In this document: one piece after another, positions 15,369-22,558 of the stretch
Position numbering within the stretch: position 1 is the stretch's first letter
How the letters are laid out: each line of letters starts with the position of its first letter
NCBI GenBank assembly: GCA_964519345.1
Contig: CAZFKX010000001.1
Coordinates: forward strand, 1 to 23,705
Source: Persephonella sp964519345
GTDB taxonomy: Bacteria; Aquificota; Aquificia; Aquificales; Hydrogenothermaceae
Direction of reading: 5' to 3'
DNA: 23,705 bases
Program-made: the position numbers and the translations under genes
Notes under the pieces: generated by a model
Told to the model about the DNA's origin: nothing
The model's database searches: none
The model's input: only the letters and a program-made list of their open reading frames with translations

Positions 15369-15671
15369 ATGTTTGTCATAGCTAATTTTATAGAGGCGGT
15401 GGCCAGGATCTTGGACATCGCCCTTACAGTCTATATGTGGATTGTAATAATATCTGCACTTATAACATGGATAAATCCTGATCCTTATAATCCTATTGTT
15501 AGGTTTTTAAGGGGTGCTACAGAACCTGTATATAGAAAAATCAGAAGAATTGCACCTACAAATTTTGGTGGAGTAGATATAGCTCCTTTAATAGTTATAG
15601 GAGTTATTATCTTTCTTCAATACTTCCTTGTTAATACTCTTCATGAGCTTGCTGTCAGATTAAAATACTGA
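15369..15671 (+). CDS. YggT family membrane protein
   Basis: This 100-residue protein has two hydrophobic helices at about 17-35 and 72-91. Between them lies the YggT signature: WINPDPYNPIVRFLRGATEP then VYRKIRRIAP and GVDIAPL. YggT/YlmG proteins are inner-membrane proteins linked in other organisms to cell division, osmotic tolerance or thylakoid and nucleoid organisation; the molecular role is not settled. The ATG is 2 nt after rplQ with no clear RBS, so translation is probably coupled to L17. Its last 31 nt overlap the 3' end of the opposite-strand gene ending at 15641. Confidence 0.9.
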   Translation: MFVIANFIEAVARILDIALTVYMWIVIISALITWINPDPYNPIVRFLRGATEPVYRKIRRIAPTNFGGVDIAPLIVIGVIIFLQYFLVNTLHELAVRLKY

Positions 15672-16564
15672 TGTTTTTCTTTAAGGTAACATCTAAGATA
15701 ATCAAGAATTATCCTATAAATCTCTTCCCTTTTTTCTATTTTAAATCTATATGCGATTATTAAAACGCCGGATATTGTTTCGTTATTTTCTATAAGTAAT
15801 GTTACAACATATTCAGAACCAAGTAGCTCATTAACTGGACTTTCTTTAAACTCTTGGATAGGATCTGTTACATACTTAAGTATCTCTTTTTCACATTTTA
15901 TTCCAGATGTACTTATACATTTTCTTTCATTAAAATCAAAAAATGCTACGCCATCTGCCGAGAGTATCTCATCTAACTCATAAAGCCATCCCTGAAAGAA
16001 TAGTTTTCCATCTTTTAATTTTTGTAGGCTTTCAATGACTGAAAACAGTCTGGCATACTGATCTAATTTTTCTTCATAAGCTATATTTTTCAAATATAGG
16101 TTTTCCATCTCATCTTTTTGTTGCCTGAAGTATCTCTCTTTCTGTATAAAAATCTGTCTGAGTTTTATCATTCCCGCCATTCCACCTAATATAAGTGGAA
16201 TAAAAAGGAACTCCGAGAAGTTTGATATATACAGTGATGTTCCAACAGGAATCGTTCCTAACAGTGTGTAAAGCAGTATATCTTTTTTGTTGTGAAGGAA
16301 ATCTGAAAAAACAGGAAGTATAAATACTGCAAGATAAGGAAGAGCTGTCATGTATATCATAAATGTTAAAAATGAGACATCTACTGTAAGGGAGATATAT
16401 TTTGATATATCTTTTTCCTCGGGGAAGTTTATCAGTATATGCAAGAATAGATATACAACAGACAGTATTGTTAGGGCTGTTTTATACTCAATATTTCCGA
16501 TGTATAAAGCAGCTGTAACACCTGTGGTAATAAAAAGCCTTACTAATATGTGGTATATTATCAA
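15641..16564 (-). CDS. Membrane protein with GAF-like domain and no output domain
   Basis: This 307-residue protein was not recognised as a named family. Five to six hydrophobic segments fill residues 6-135. A charged helix or coiled coil (about 137-183, with FRQQKDEMENLYLKN) leads to an alpha/beta domain at about 185-300. There SADGVAFFDFNERK and SGVLIIAYRF resemble the strands of GAF-type sensors. No histidine kinase, GGDEF, EAL, HD or HTH part follows, so it looks like a sensor without an output module. The start is TTG at 16564, overlapping the upstream TGA as TTGA, with AAGGA about 7 nt before it. The last gene of the ilvE cluster, it runs into yggT antisense. Confidence 0.7.
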   Translation of the reverse strand: MIIYHILVRLFITTGVTAALYIGNIEYKTALTILSVVYLFLHILINFPEEKDISKYISLTVDVSFLTFMIYMTALPYLAVFILPVFSDFLHNKKDILLYTLLGTIPVGTSLYISNFSEFLFIPLILGGMAGMIKLRQIFIQKERYFRQQKDEMENLYLKNIAYEEKLDQYARLFSVIESLQKLKDGKLFFQGWLYELDEILSADGVAFFDFNERKCISTSGIKCEKEILKYVTDPIQEFKESPVNELLGSEYVVTLLIENNETISGVLIIAYRFKIEKREEIYRIILDYLRCYLKEKHQYFNLTASS

Positions 16565-17571
16565 CCTATTTCCTTGTAAAGATTATTCATAATATAAAAA
16601 AGGTTTGAGGCGAATCTTTCAATTAGATTTCTATTCAAAAACTCCTTTTTAAGGGTATATATATTATTATTCGGCTGAGAGGCAAACCAGACAACAGGAA
16701 TTTTAAAATCTGGAAAATATAATCCTTCGTATCTATCTGTTTTTATGGATAGATTAAGATTTTTCATAAGCCTATTAATCCTATCAAAATGAAATCTGTC
16801 TATAATATTTTTCTCTGATTTTACAATAAGTTTTTCATTTCCAAGTCCACAGTTTTCAGTATTTATTATAGAAAGTATCAGGTCGTTATCTATCTTTTTG
16901 ATATGTTCTTTCAAAGGTCTGTAATCTGCATATTTATAGTCAGAAAAAAGAACTCTTATTCTATATCCAGATGGTTTTTTAACCTCAAGCAGCCTTCTGA
17001 TTATCTCTTTAGTTACTTGAAAACTCCCATAAAAATCTAAACAGTCTTTTGTCTGGAATCTGCTGTCGTAAGGGAATACTAAAAAAAGAAAATATGCACC
17101 GTAACCTATATCAAAGTATATATTTTTTGTGCTGTTTTCTACATTTTTAACGGTAATTTCTATCCTTATATCTGTTTCTTTTAAAATGCTCGGTACATAT
17201 ATAACAGGGAAATTTTCAATAAATAAAGGTCTCTTAAATTCAGTATTTAAAATAACTGCTTTTGGTTTTAGAGGGAGTATGTACCTTAATTTTTCAGGTT
17301 TTATAGGTTCTTTTATGTATATGATTTTTTCTTTAAAACTATCCTGAAAAATGTATGAGGGGGATAATTTTTCTATACTATAAATTCTACCTTCTATAAC
17401 AGATCTTCCTCTGTAACCTGTGGAAACAGGTATTCCTGTTATCTTTTTACTTTCAACAAACAGTTCGGTTTTTTTTATCTGAGTAAAGTTTATATTGACT
17501 GTCTCATCCAATATATCTAAGTTTGGAAACCTTTTTTTTATGCTGTTGTAAATATACTTATTTAGCCTCAA
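16561..17571 (-). CDS. M28 aminopeptidase-like protein, zinc ligands apparently lost
   Basis: This 336-residue protein has no signal peptide. Its layout suggests a degenerate M28 peptidase: a PA-like insert at about 59-127, then FPYDSRF (166-172) where M28 enzymes have HYDS, and CLDFYGS (177-183) where they have the GADDNASG motif. FSDYKYADY replaces the GEExGLxGS segment, INTENCGLG (236-244) replaces the N-D strand, and IYTLKKEF (304-311) replaces HTxxDT. The histidines and the EE pair are absent, so peptidase activity is unlikely. I chose TTG 17571, which overlaps the ilvE TGA as TTGA and follows GGGTGA. A TTG at 17589 would add six residues. The assignment is by eye. Confidence 0.55.
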   Translation of the reverse strand: MRLNKYIYNSIKKRFPNLDILDETVNINFTQIKKTELFVESKKITGIPVSTGYRGRSVIEGRIYSIEKLSPSYIFQDSFKEKIIYIKEPIKPEKLRYILPLKPKAVILNTEFKRPLFIENFPVIYVPSILKETDIRIEITVKNVENSTKNIYFDIGYGAYFLFLVFPYDSRFQTKDCLDFYGSFQVTKEIIRRLLEVKKPSGYRIRVLFSDYKYADYRPLKEHIKKIDNDLILSIINTENCGLGNEKLIVKSEKNIIDRFHFDRINRLMKNLNLSIKTDRYEGLYFPDFKIPVVWFASQPNNNIYTLKKEFLNRNLIERFASNLFYIMNNLYKEIG

Positions 17572-18476
17572 TCTATAGGTATCACCCAATGTCTGTATTT
17601 TTCTATCTTTCCTCTAACGGCATTAAAATATATTCCCTGGATCTCTTTAGTTATTTTTCCAGGCTTTCCATCACCTATCTTTCTGTGATCTATCTCAATA
17701 ACAGGTGAAACTTGAGCTCCTGTTCCACAGAAAAATATTTCATCAGCTATATAAAGTTCTGTTCTGGATATATGTCTTTCCTCAATTTGATAACCGAGAT
17801 CTTTTACTATTGTTATTATTGCATTTCTTGTAATACCCTCGAGTATATCGTCTGATACCGGTGGTGTTATGATTTTTTTGTCTCTGATAATAAATATATT
17901 TTCAGCAGAGCCTTCTGAGACATAGCCGTTTTTATTAAGAACTATAGCCTCATCTGCACCAGCCAGTATGGCTTCTGTTTTTGAAAATGCACTATTAACA
18001 TAGGATCCTGCAACTTTGAGTCTTGGCGGTATCATATTATCATTTATTCTTGTCCATGATGATACGATAGCTTTTATACCTTTGTTAATATCAATGTAAT
18101 CTCCCAGTGGATATGTGTAAATTGCTATTCTTGACTTATATCCTATTAGTTTGGGGCTTATCTTAAGGTCAGAAAAGTAAACTATAGGCCTTATATATAT
18201 ATCGTCCTTAATATTATTCTTTCTTATAAGCTCCTTTGTTATCTCAACAAGCTGGTCTATGCTTTCTTCAATTTCCATATTTAGAACTTTCATATTCTGG
18301 AAAAGTCTTTCATAATGCTCCCTGAAAAAAAGTCCCCACATCTTTCCTGTTTCTTTATCGTAGTATGCTCTTATTCCTTCGAAAATAGCTGTTCCATAAT
18401 GAAATGAGTTTGTTTTTATGCTTATTTTTGCCTGATCTTCAGGAACTAATCTACCTTCAAAATAGATATATTCCAT
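17568..18476 (-). CDS. ilvE: Branched-chain amino acid aminotransferase
   Basis: This 302-residue class IV PLP enzyme performs the last transamination for Leu, Ile and Val. It begins MEYIYFEGRLVPEDQAKISI, then SFHYGTAIFEGIRAYYD. The Schiff-base lysine is K154 in PPRLKVAGSYVNSAFSKTEA. E188 in VSEGSAENIFI is the PLP pyridine-nitrogen partner, and GTGAQVSPVIEIDHRKIGDG closes the active site. These fit IlvE better than D-amino acid transaminase or aminodeoxychorismate lyase. GGAGG is 7 nt upstream of the ATG. It heads the minus-strand cluster and is divergent from bioF. Confidence 0.93.
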   Translation of the reverse strand: MEYIYFEGRLVPEDQAKISIKTNSFHYGTAIFEGIRAYYDKETGKMWGLFFREHYERLFQNMKVLNMEIEESIDQLVEITKELIRKNNIKDDIYIRPIVYFSDLKISPKLIGYKSRIAIYTYPLGDYIDINKGIKAIVSSWTRINDNMIPPRLKVAGSYVNSAFSKTEAILAGADEAIVLNKNGYVSEGSAENIFIIRDKKIITPPVSDDILEGITRNAIITIVKDLGYQIEERHISRTELYIADEIFFCGTGAQVSPVIEIDHRKIGDGKPGKITKEIQGIYFNAVRGKIEKYRHWVIPID

Positions 18477-18584
18477 TCAGTTGCCTCCAGAGATGAGAGT
18501 TTAATTAAAATATTTTAACATTAAGTTTATACTGTTTTTTACAGTTATGTATTATTCTATTTTAAAACTATTAAGAGGTTCCTG
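18477..18584. promoter_or_regulatory. Divergent ilvE-bioF promoter region
   Basis: This 108-nt AT-rich spacer must hold promoters for both directions. A TATACT at 18528-18533 (+) is a reasonable -10 for bioF, but the -35 upstream is poor. ACTGT at 18531-18535 and ACAGT at 18541-18545 form a perfect 5-bp inverted repeat around five Ts, overlapping that -10, where a repressor could act. It does not resemble the known BirA operator (TTGTAAACC-type). Confidence 0.4.
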
Positions 18585-19718
18585 ATGGATTTTGATAAAT
18601 ATCTAAATTTTGAACTGGAAAAGATAAAAGAGAGAGGAATATATAGAGAGAGATATATCGTTCCTGAATCTCTTATAGATTTTTCTTCTAATGACTATCT
18701 TGGTCTAAAAGATTGCGATGAGACAAAAGAAGCTCTTTGTAAGAATATCAGCAGACTATCCTTAGGAAGTGGCGGATCTCAGCTTGTATCAGGATATACT
18801 GATGTACAGAAGGAACTTGAGCAAACTCTATCGGATTTAAAAGAGACAGAAACCTGTGTGGTTGTGGGGAGTGGTTATCTTGCTAATACAGGACTTATTC
18901 AGGCCGTATCTTCTGAAGAAGATCTTATATTCAGTGATCAGCTTAATCATGCATCAATAATTGATGGTGTAAGACTGTCAAAAGCAAAAAAAATTATTTA
19001 CATGCATAATGATATGAACGATCTTGAGGAGAAACTTAAAAGGTTCAACACTAAAGGCAAGAAATTTATAGTTACAGACGGTGTATTCAGTATGGAGGGG
19101 GATATTGTTAAATTTTCTGATCTTAAATTTCTGGCTGACAGATATCAAGCAGTCATCATTATTGATGATGCTCACTCAACTGGGATTTTAGGCGATGGTA
19201 GAGGAACTTTATTTCATTTTGGCATAAAACCTGATGAGAATATTATACAGGTAGGAACCCTGTCTAAAGCTTTGGGAAGCTATGGTGCTTTTATTTGCGG
19301 AAGCAGAAAGGTTATTGATTTTTTAATAAACAGAATGAGGACTGTAATATTCTCAACCGCCCTTTCTCCAGTTCAAAATTTTATATCGGTAAACAATATT
19401 AAAATTATGATCTCTCAACCTTTCAGAAGGGAGTATGTTTTAAAAAAGTCAGAATATTTAGCCGAAAATTTGAAAAAAGTTGGGTATAATATACAGTATA
19501 GAGGAACACCTATACTTTCACTTGTGCTTGGAAAAGAAGATAAGGCTGTCCGCCTTAGGAATCTGCTTATTGAGAAGGGTATCTTTATACAGGCAATAAG
19601 ACCTCCAACTGTTCCTGAGGGCAGCTCAAGACTAAGAATTACAGTTTCTTACAGACATTCTCAAAAGGATATAGACTATTTGATATATACACTCAAAGAT
19701 TTGAGGGAAAAGTTATGA
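18585..19718 (+). CDS. bioF: 8-amino-7-oxononanoate synthase
   Basis: This 377-residue PLP enzyme of the alpha-oxoamine synthase family condenses pimeloyl-ACP/CoA with L-alanine, the first step of biotin ring assembly. Visible are FSSNDYLGL (33-41), LGSGGSQLVSGYTDVQKELE, NHASIIDG (121-128), TDGVFSMEGD (164-173), DDAHSTGILG (194-203) and the PLP lysine K228 in GTLSKALGSYGAF. IRPPTVPEGSSRLRIT (338-353) favours BioF over 2-amino-3-ketobutyrate ligase or serine palmitoyltransferase. AAGAGG precedes the ATG. The biotin ligase/repressor gene birA lies about 3 kb away, a thematic link. Confidence 0.88.
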   Translation: MDFDKYLNFELEKIKERGIYRERYIVPESLIDFSSNDYLGLKDCDETKEALCKNISRLSLGSGGSQLVSGYTDVQKELEQTLSDLKETETCVVVGSGYLANTGLIQAVSSEEDLIFSDQLNHASIIDGVRLSKAKKIIYMHNDMNDLEEKLKRFNTKGKKFIVTDGVFSMEGDIVKFSDLKFLADRYQAVIIIDDAHSTGILGDGRGTLFHFGIKPDENIIQVGTLSKALGSYGAFICGSRKVIDFLINRMRTVIFSTALSPVQNFISVNNIKIMISQPFRREYVLKKSEYLAENLKKVGYNIQYRGTPILSLVLGKEDKAVRLRNLLIEKGIFIQAIRPPTVPEGSSRLRITVSYRHSQKDIDYLIYTLKDLREKL

Positions 19719-19948
19719 GAGAACTTATAGAGGAGTTTAGTTCAGGTAAAGGTATAAAAGCTGTTCTGGAATATGACAGGGAGAAGGATATTTACGTTAT
19801 GACAGTTTATAAAGGTGATGAAAAAATAGTTTTTTCTGGAAATATGGATGAAATTCAGAAACAGGCAGAAAAGTATTTTGTAAGATCTTTAAAATCTCTT
19901 AAAAATAAGATAGAAATAGCTCTTTTAGAAGATCTTTACAACAGGTGA
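19715..19948 (+). CDS. Small conserved-looking orphan protein
   Basis: This 77-residue protein of unknown family starts at an ATGA overlap with the bioF stop, which argues that it is real and translationally coupled. It reads as a short alpha/beta protein: helix (MRELIEEFSSGKG), two or three strands (KAVLEYDREKDIYVMTVYKG, KIVFSGNMD), then a long charged helix (about 46-77). No signal peptide, membrane segment, cysteine or metal motif is present. It is 4 nt upstream of the dehydrogenase gene. No function can be assigned. Confidence 0.75.
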   Translation: MRELIEEFSSGKGIKAVLEYDREKDIYVMTVYKGDEKIVFSGNMDEIQKQAEKYFVRSLKSLKNKIEIALLEDLYNR

Positions 19949-19952
19949 GATC

Positions 19953-20918
19953 ATGAAGATAGTTTTTCTTGATGCCAAAACTGTTGGGGATGATGTTGAT
20001 CTTACAATCTTTGAGGCTTTTGGAGATTTTGTAGCCTATCCTACAACTAAAGGCACGCAGGTTTTTGATAGAGTTTATGATGCTGATATTGTTATTACCA
20101 ATAAGGTTGTTATAGATAGAGAGGTTATGAATTATGCTAAGAATCTTAAACTTATATGTGTTGCTGCAACAGGAACAAACAATATAGATATACCCTATGC
20201 AAAAGAAAAAGGGATTGCTGTTACAAATGTTGCAGGTTATTCAACTGAAAGTGTTGTTCAGCATACATTTGGTATGCTTTTTTATATACTTGAACAGCTG
20301 AGGTATTATGATGAGTATGTAAAATCAGGTCAGTATGCTGAAAGTGATATATTTACTCATCTTGGAAGACCTTTTCCAGAAGTGAACGGAAAAAGATGGG
20401 GAATTATAGGTCTTGGGACTATCGGAAAAAGGGTTGGACAGGTTGCTGAAAGTTTTGGATGTGATGTTGTGTACTATTCTACTTCTGGAGTTAAAAGGGA
20501 GGAAAGATTCAGGAAATATCCGCTTGATGAACTTCTTATAACATCAGATATAGTCTCTATACATGCTCCTTTAAATGACAGGACAAAAAATCTTATAACC
20601 TATGATAAGATCAGACTTATGAAGCCGTCCGCTATCCTCCTTAATTTAGGGAGAGGGGGGATAGTGAACGAGGAAGATCTTGCTAAGGCTTTAGATGAAG
20701 GCTTGATCTCTGGTGCTTGTCTTGATGTGCTTGAGAAGGAGCCTATAGATCAGTATAATCCTCTTCTTTATATAAAAAACAAAGAGAGAGTTCTTATAAC
20801 GCCTCATATAGCATGGACCAGTATTGAAGCAAGAAAAAGACTTATACAAGAAATTGCTGAGAATATAAGGGCATTTTTAAATGGTAAAGAGAGAAACAGA
20901 GTTGATCTTGTTTTTTAA
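19953..20918 (+). CDS. D-2-hydroxyacid dehydrogenase (NAD(P)-dependent)
   Basis: This 321-residue enzyme reduces a 2-oxo acid to a D-2-hydroxy acid. The Rossmann motif is GLGTIG at 153-158. The catalytic triad is R234 (NLGRGGIVNEEDL), E263 (LDVLEKEPIDQYNP) and H285 (LITPHIAWTS). VAATGTNNIDIPYAKEKGIA and NVAGYSTESVVQHTF are typical of the glycerate dehydrogenase/hydroxypyruvate reductase subgroup. At the end of the second Rossmann strand the sequence is VVYYSTSG rather than a clear Asp, so cofactor preference is open. AGGTGAG precedes the ATG. Substrate is not determinable from sequence; glycerate/hydroxypyruvate is a family guess. Confidence 0.88.
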   Translation: MKIVFLDAKTVGDDVDLTIFEAFGDFVAYPTTKGTQVFDRVYDADIVITNKVVIDREVMNYAKNLKLICVAATGTNNIDIPYAKEKGIAVTNVAGYSTESVVQHTFGMLFYILEQLRYYDEYVKSGQYAESDIFTHLGRPFPEVNGKRWGIIGLGTIGKRVGQVAESFGCDVVYYSTSGVKREERFRKYPLDELLITSDIVSIHAPLNDRTKNLITYDKIRLMKPSAILLNLGRGGIVNEEDLAKALDEGLISGACLDVLEKEPIDQYNPLLYIKNKERVLITPHIAWTSIEARKRLIQEIAENIRAFLNGKERNRVDLVF

Positions 20919-20932
20919 ACAGATTCCAAGTA

Positions 20933-21160
20933 TTACAAATGAATAGTTGTCCTATCAAGTTCTTTTATGAGATTGTCAGTATCGCCAATACCAGACTCAA
21001 CATAATGTCTATAAGGACTGTAGAAGACCTCACTATAGCTGATAATCTCTTTGTCAATAGGCTGTTGAGCATAACTATGATCATGTGAGATATAAATCAA
21101 TTAGTAAGCTTATACACACTGCTGTCTCCTGTATTAAATATGATATTTTTTAGTGATAAA
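20933..21160 (-). pseudogene. Possible remnant of a decayed gene
   Basis: This lies in the 242-nt space between the dehydrogenase and the IscU-like gene. On the minus strand, frame 21100-20933 gives 55 codons to a TAA, with protein-like composition (SHDHSYAQQPIDKEI, YSEVFYSPYRHYVESG, DTDNLIKELDRTT). Directly upstream another frame reads LKNIIFNTGDSSVYKLTN up to a TGA at 21099-21097. One inserted base near 21100 would fuse the two into about 75 residues. There is no RBS or good start codon. The 5' end seems cut by the IscU-like gene. Family unknown; chance open frames are possible in such DNA. Confidence 0.3.
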
Positions 21161-21496
21161 TCAACTTAAAGCTTTTTTAATTAAATTTAATCTGCTTACA
21201 ATCTTGTCTTTTTCCTTTTCTTCATTAAAAAACTCAAGTATTTCTTCCTTATTTATTTTTAATCTATTTATACTCATTCCTTTTATCTTTTCTGTGATAA
21301 GATCAGCAATGGCTGTAAGTTTTTTGCATCTTCTTGAAGAATTGAATTTAGCATCCTTTATCTTCCCTTTTTCTTCTTTAATGTATATCTCGATCCTGTG
21401 AATTCCTTCTTTAGCAGACCCAAGCATTTTGTAACTGTCAGGTTTTTCCTTCACAAAATTTTTTAATCCCTTTTTGTGATACTCAGATATTTTCAT
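21161..21496 (-). CDS. Degenerate IscU/NifU-N-like small protein
   Basis: This 111-residue protein matches the iron-sulfur scaffold fold by eye. EIYIKEEKGKIKDAKFNSSR aligns with the IscU strand pair, CKKLTAIADLITEKIKGMSI with the GCGSAIASSSLxTExxKGKS helix, and the C-terminal VSRLNLIKKALS with the end of IscU. Only one cysteine remains, C57. The cysteines expected near residue 30 (SAKEGIH here) and near 100 (KIVSRL here) are gone, as are the usual GD residues. It therefore probably does not build clusters alone. AAGGAGGAG precedes the ATG. It lies downstream of birA with a 62-nt gap. Confidence 0.6.
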   Translation of the reverse strand: MKISEYHKKGLKNFVKEKPDSYKMLGSAKEGIHRIEIYIKEEKGKIKDAKFNSSRRCKKLTAIADLITEKIKGMSINRLKINKEEILEFFNEEKEKDKIVSRLNLIKKALS

Positions 21497-21558
21497 AATC
21501 TCCTCCTTAATCTTGTTTTATTATTATCGGAAGTCGCGATTTAAGATACAGTTTTAAT

Positions 21559-22503
21559 TTAATTTATCCTTCTCAATGATAGATCTCCTGAGTATATGGT
21601 GATTATCTCTTTTCCTTTAGATATTTTAATTCCACCAGATTCATCAAGCCCTACGAGTATGCCTTCTATACCTTCGTCAACAATAACAACCCTTTCTCCC
21701 CTCCATAATAGATCTTTTTCTATCTCTTTTGTAAGGTTAAAATTTCCAAATTGTTTTAAGTGATGCTCTATACTTTCCAGAATACTACAGAAGATTTTTT
21801 TCCTATCTAATTCTTTGCCCTCCTCAATTTTTAAAGATGTTGCCTTTTCTTTGATTTCACCAAACTCTTCAGAACTATTGTTAATGTTGATTCCTATGCC
21901 TGCTATTATTTTGCATATATCGCTACCCTCAATTTCTGTCTCAATAAGAAAACCTGCAAATTTTTTATTATTTATGTAAAGATCATTAGGCCATTTTATC
22001 TTTATACTTTTTTTTACATAGCTCTGAAGGGCTTTTTTTACAGATAAGGGAAATAATAGGGACAGCTTCATGATATCTTTAGCTGGATAATCTCTTTTTA
22101 AAACTATAGAAAAGTAAAGACCCTTTCCCTTTGAAGATATCCATTTCCTTCCTTTCCTTCCTTTTCCTTTAGTCTGGCTTTCGGCAAGAATTACAGTTCC
22201 GTCAGGAAACTCATTCAGTTTCCCATATTTGTTTGTAGAATCTATCTCAAAGAAAAATACGTATGTTTTACCTATTTTTTCAGTTCTTAAACATTTTTTT
22301 ATTTCAAAAGGAATTAAGTATGGAGTTTCATTTAAAAGTCTGTATCCTTCATGCGAGTGGGATATTTTATAACCTGATTTTTCTAATTTTTTAATTCTCT
22401 TCCAGACAGCTGTTCTTGATATCCCTGTTATCTTGGAGAGATATTCACCTGATACGGTTTTATTCTTTATACTCTTTAAGATAATCTCATCTATAATGTC
22501 CAT
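21559..22503 (-). CDS. birA: Biotin-protein ligase / biotin operon repressor
   Basis: BirA has 314 residues. An N-terminal winged helix (about 1-57: SGEYLSKITGISRTAVWKRI, EGYRLL) suggests it also represses biotin genes. The catalytic domain carries the biotinyl-AMP loop KGKGRKGRKW at 112-121, KWPNDLYINNKKFAGFLIET at 170-189 and AGIGININ at 201-208. The C-terminal SH3-like part (about 265-314) is present. It biotinylates carboxylase carrier proteins using ATP. The ATG has no RBS, and a perfect TATAAT lies only 14 nt upstream, so the mRNA may have almost no leader. Divergent from the TrpD2-like gene. Confidence 0.93.
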   Translation of the reverse strand: MDIIDEIILKSIKNKTVSGEYLSKITGISRTAVWKRIKKLEKSGYKISHSHEGYRLLNETPYLIPFEIKKCLRTEKIGKTYVFFFEIDSTNKYGKLNEFPDGTVILAESQTKGKGRKGRKWISSKGKGLYFSIVLKRDYPAKDIMKLSLLFPLSVKKALQSYVKKSIKIKWPNDLYINNKKFAGFLIETEIEGSDICKIIAGIGININNSSEEFGEIKEKATSLKIEEGKELDRKKIFCSILESIEHHLKQFGNFNLTKEIEKDLLWRGERVVIVDEGIEGILVGLDESGGIKISKGKEIITIYSGDLSLRRIN

Positions 22504-22517
22504 GGATATATTTTATC

Positions 22518-22523
22518 ATTATA
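22518..22523 (-). promoter_or_regulatory. Candidate -10 element for birA
   Basis: On the minus strand a perfect TATAAT lies at 22523-22518. The region 17 nt upstream (CTTATA) is a weak -35. A start 6-7 nt downstream would leave only about 8-9 nt before the birA ATG at 22503, with no Shine-Dalgarno. That would be consistent with a near-leaderless transcript. The surrounding DNA is very AT-rich, so a chance match is possible. Confidence 0.4.
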
Positions 22524-22558
22524 TGTTATTTTTAAATAAATATAAGAAGGAGGAGGTC

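Noticed and set aside
21515..21545. ATCG/CGAT short stem between birA and the IscU-like gene as a terminator
   Set aside because: The stem has only 4 bp and a long loop, with no clear T-run in the minus-strand direction. It is too weak to call.
22433..22558. Upstream in-frame extension of the TrpD2-like gene
   Set aside because: The extra 42 residues overlap birA on the opposite strand, have no RBS and are not family-like, while the ATG at 22559 has a perfect AGGAGGAGG.
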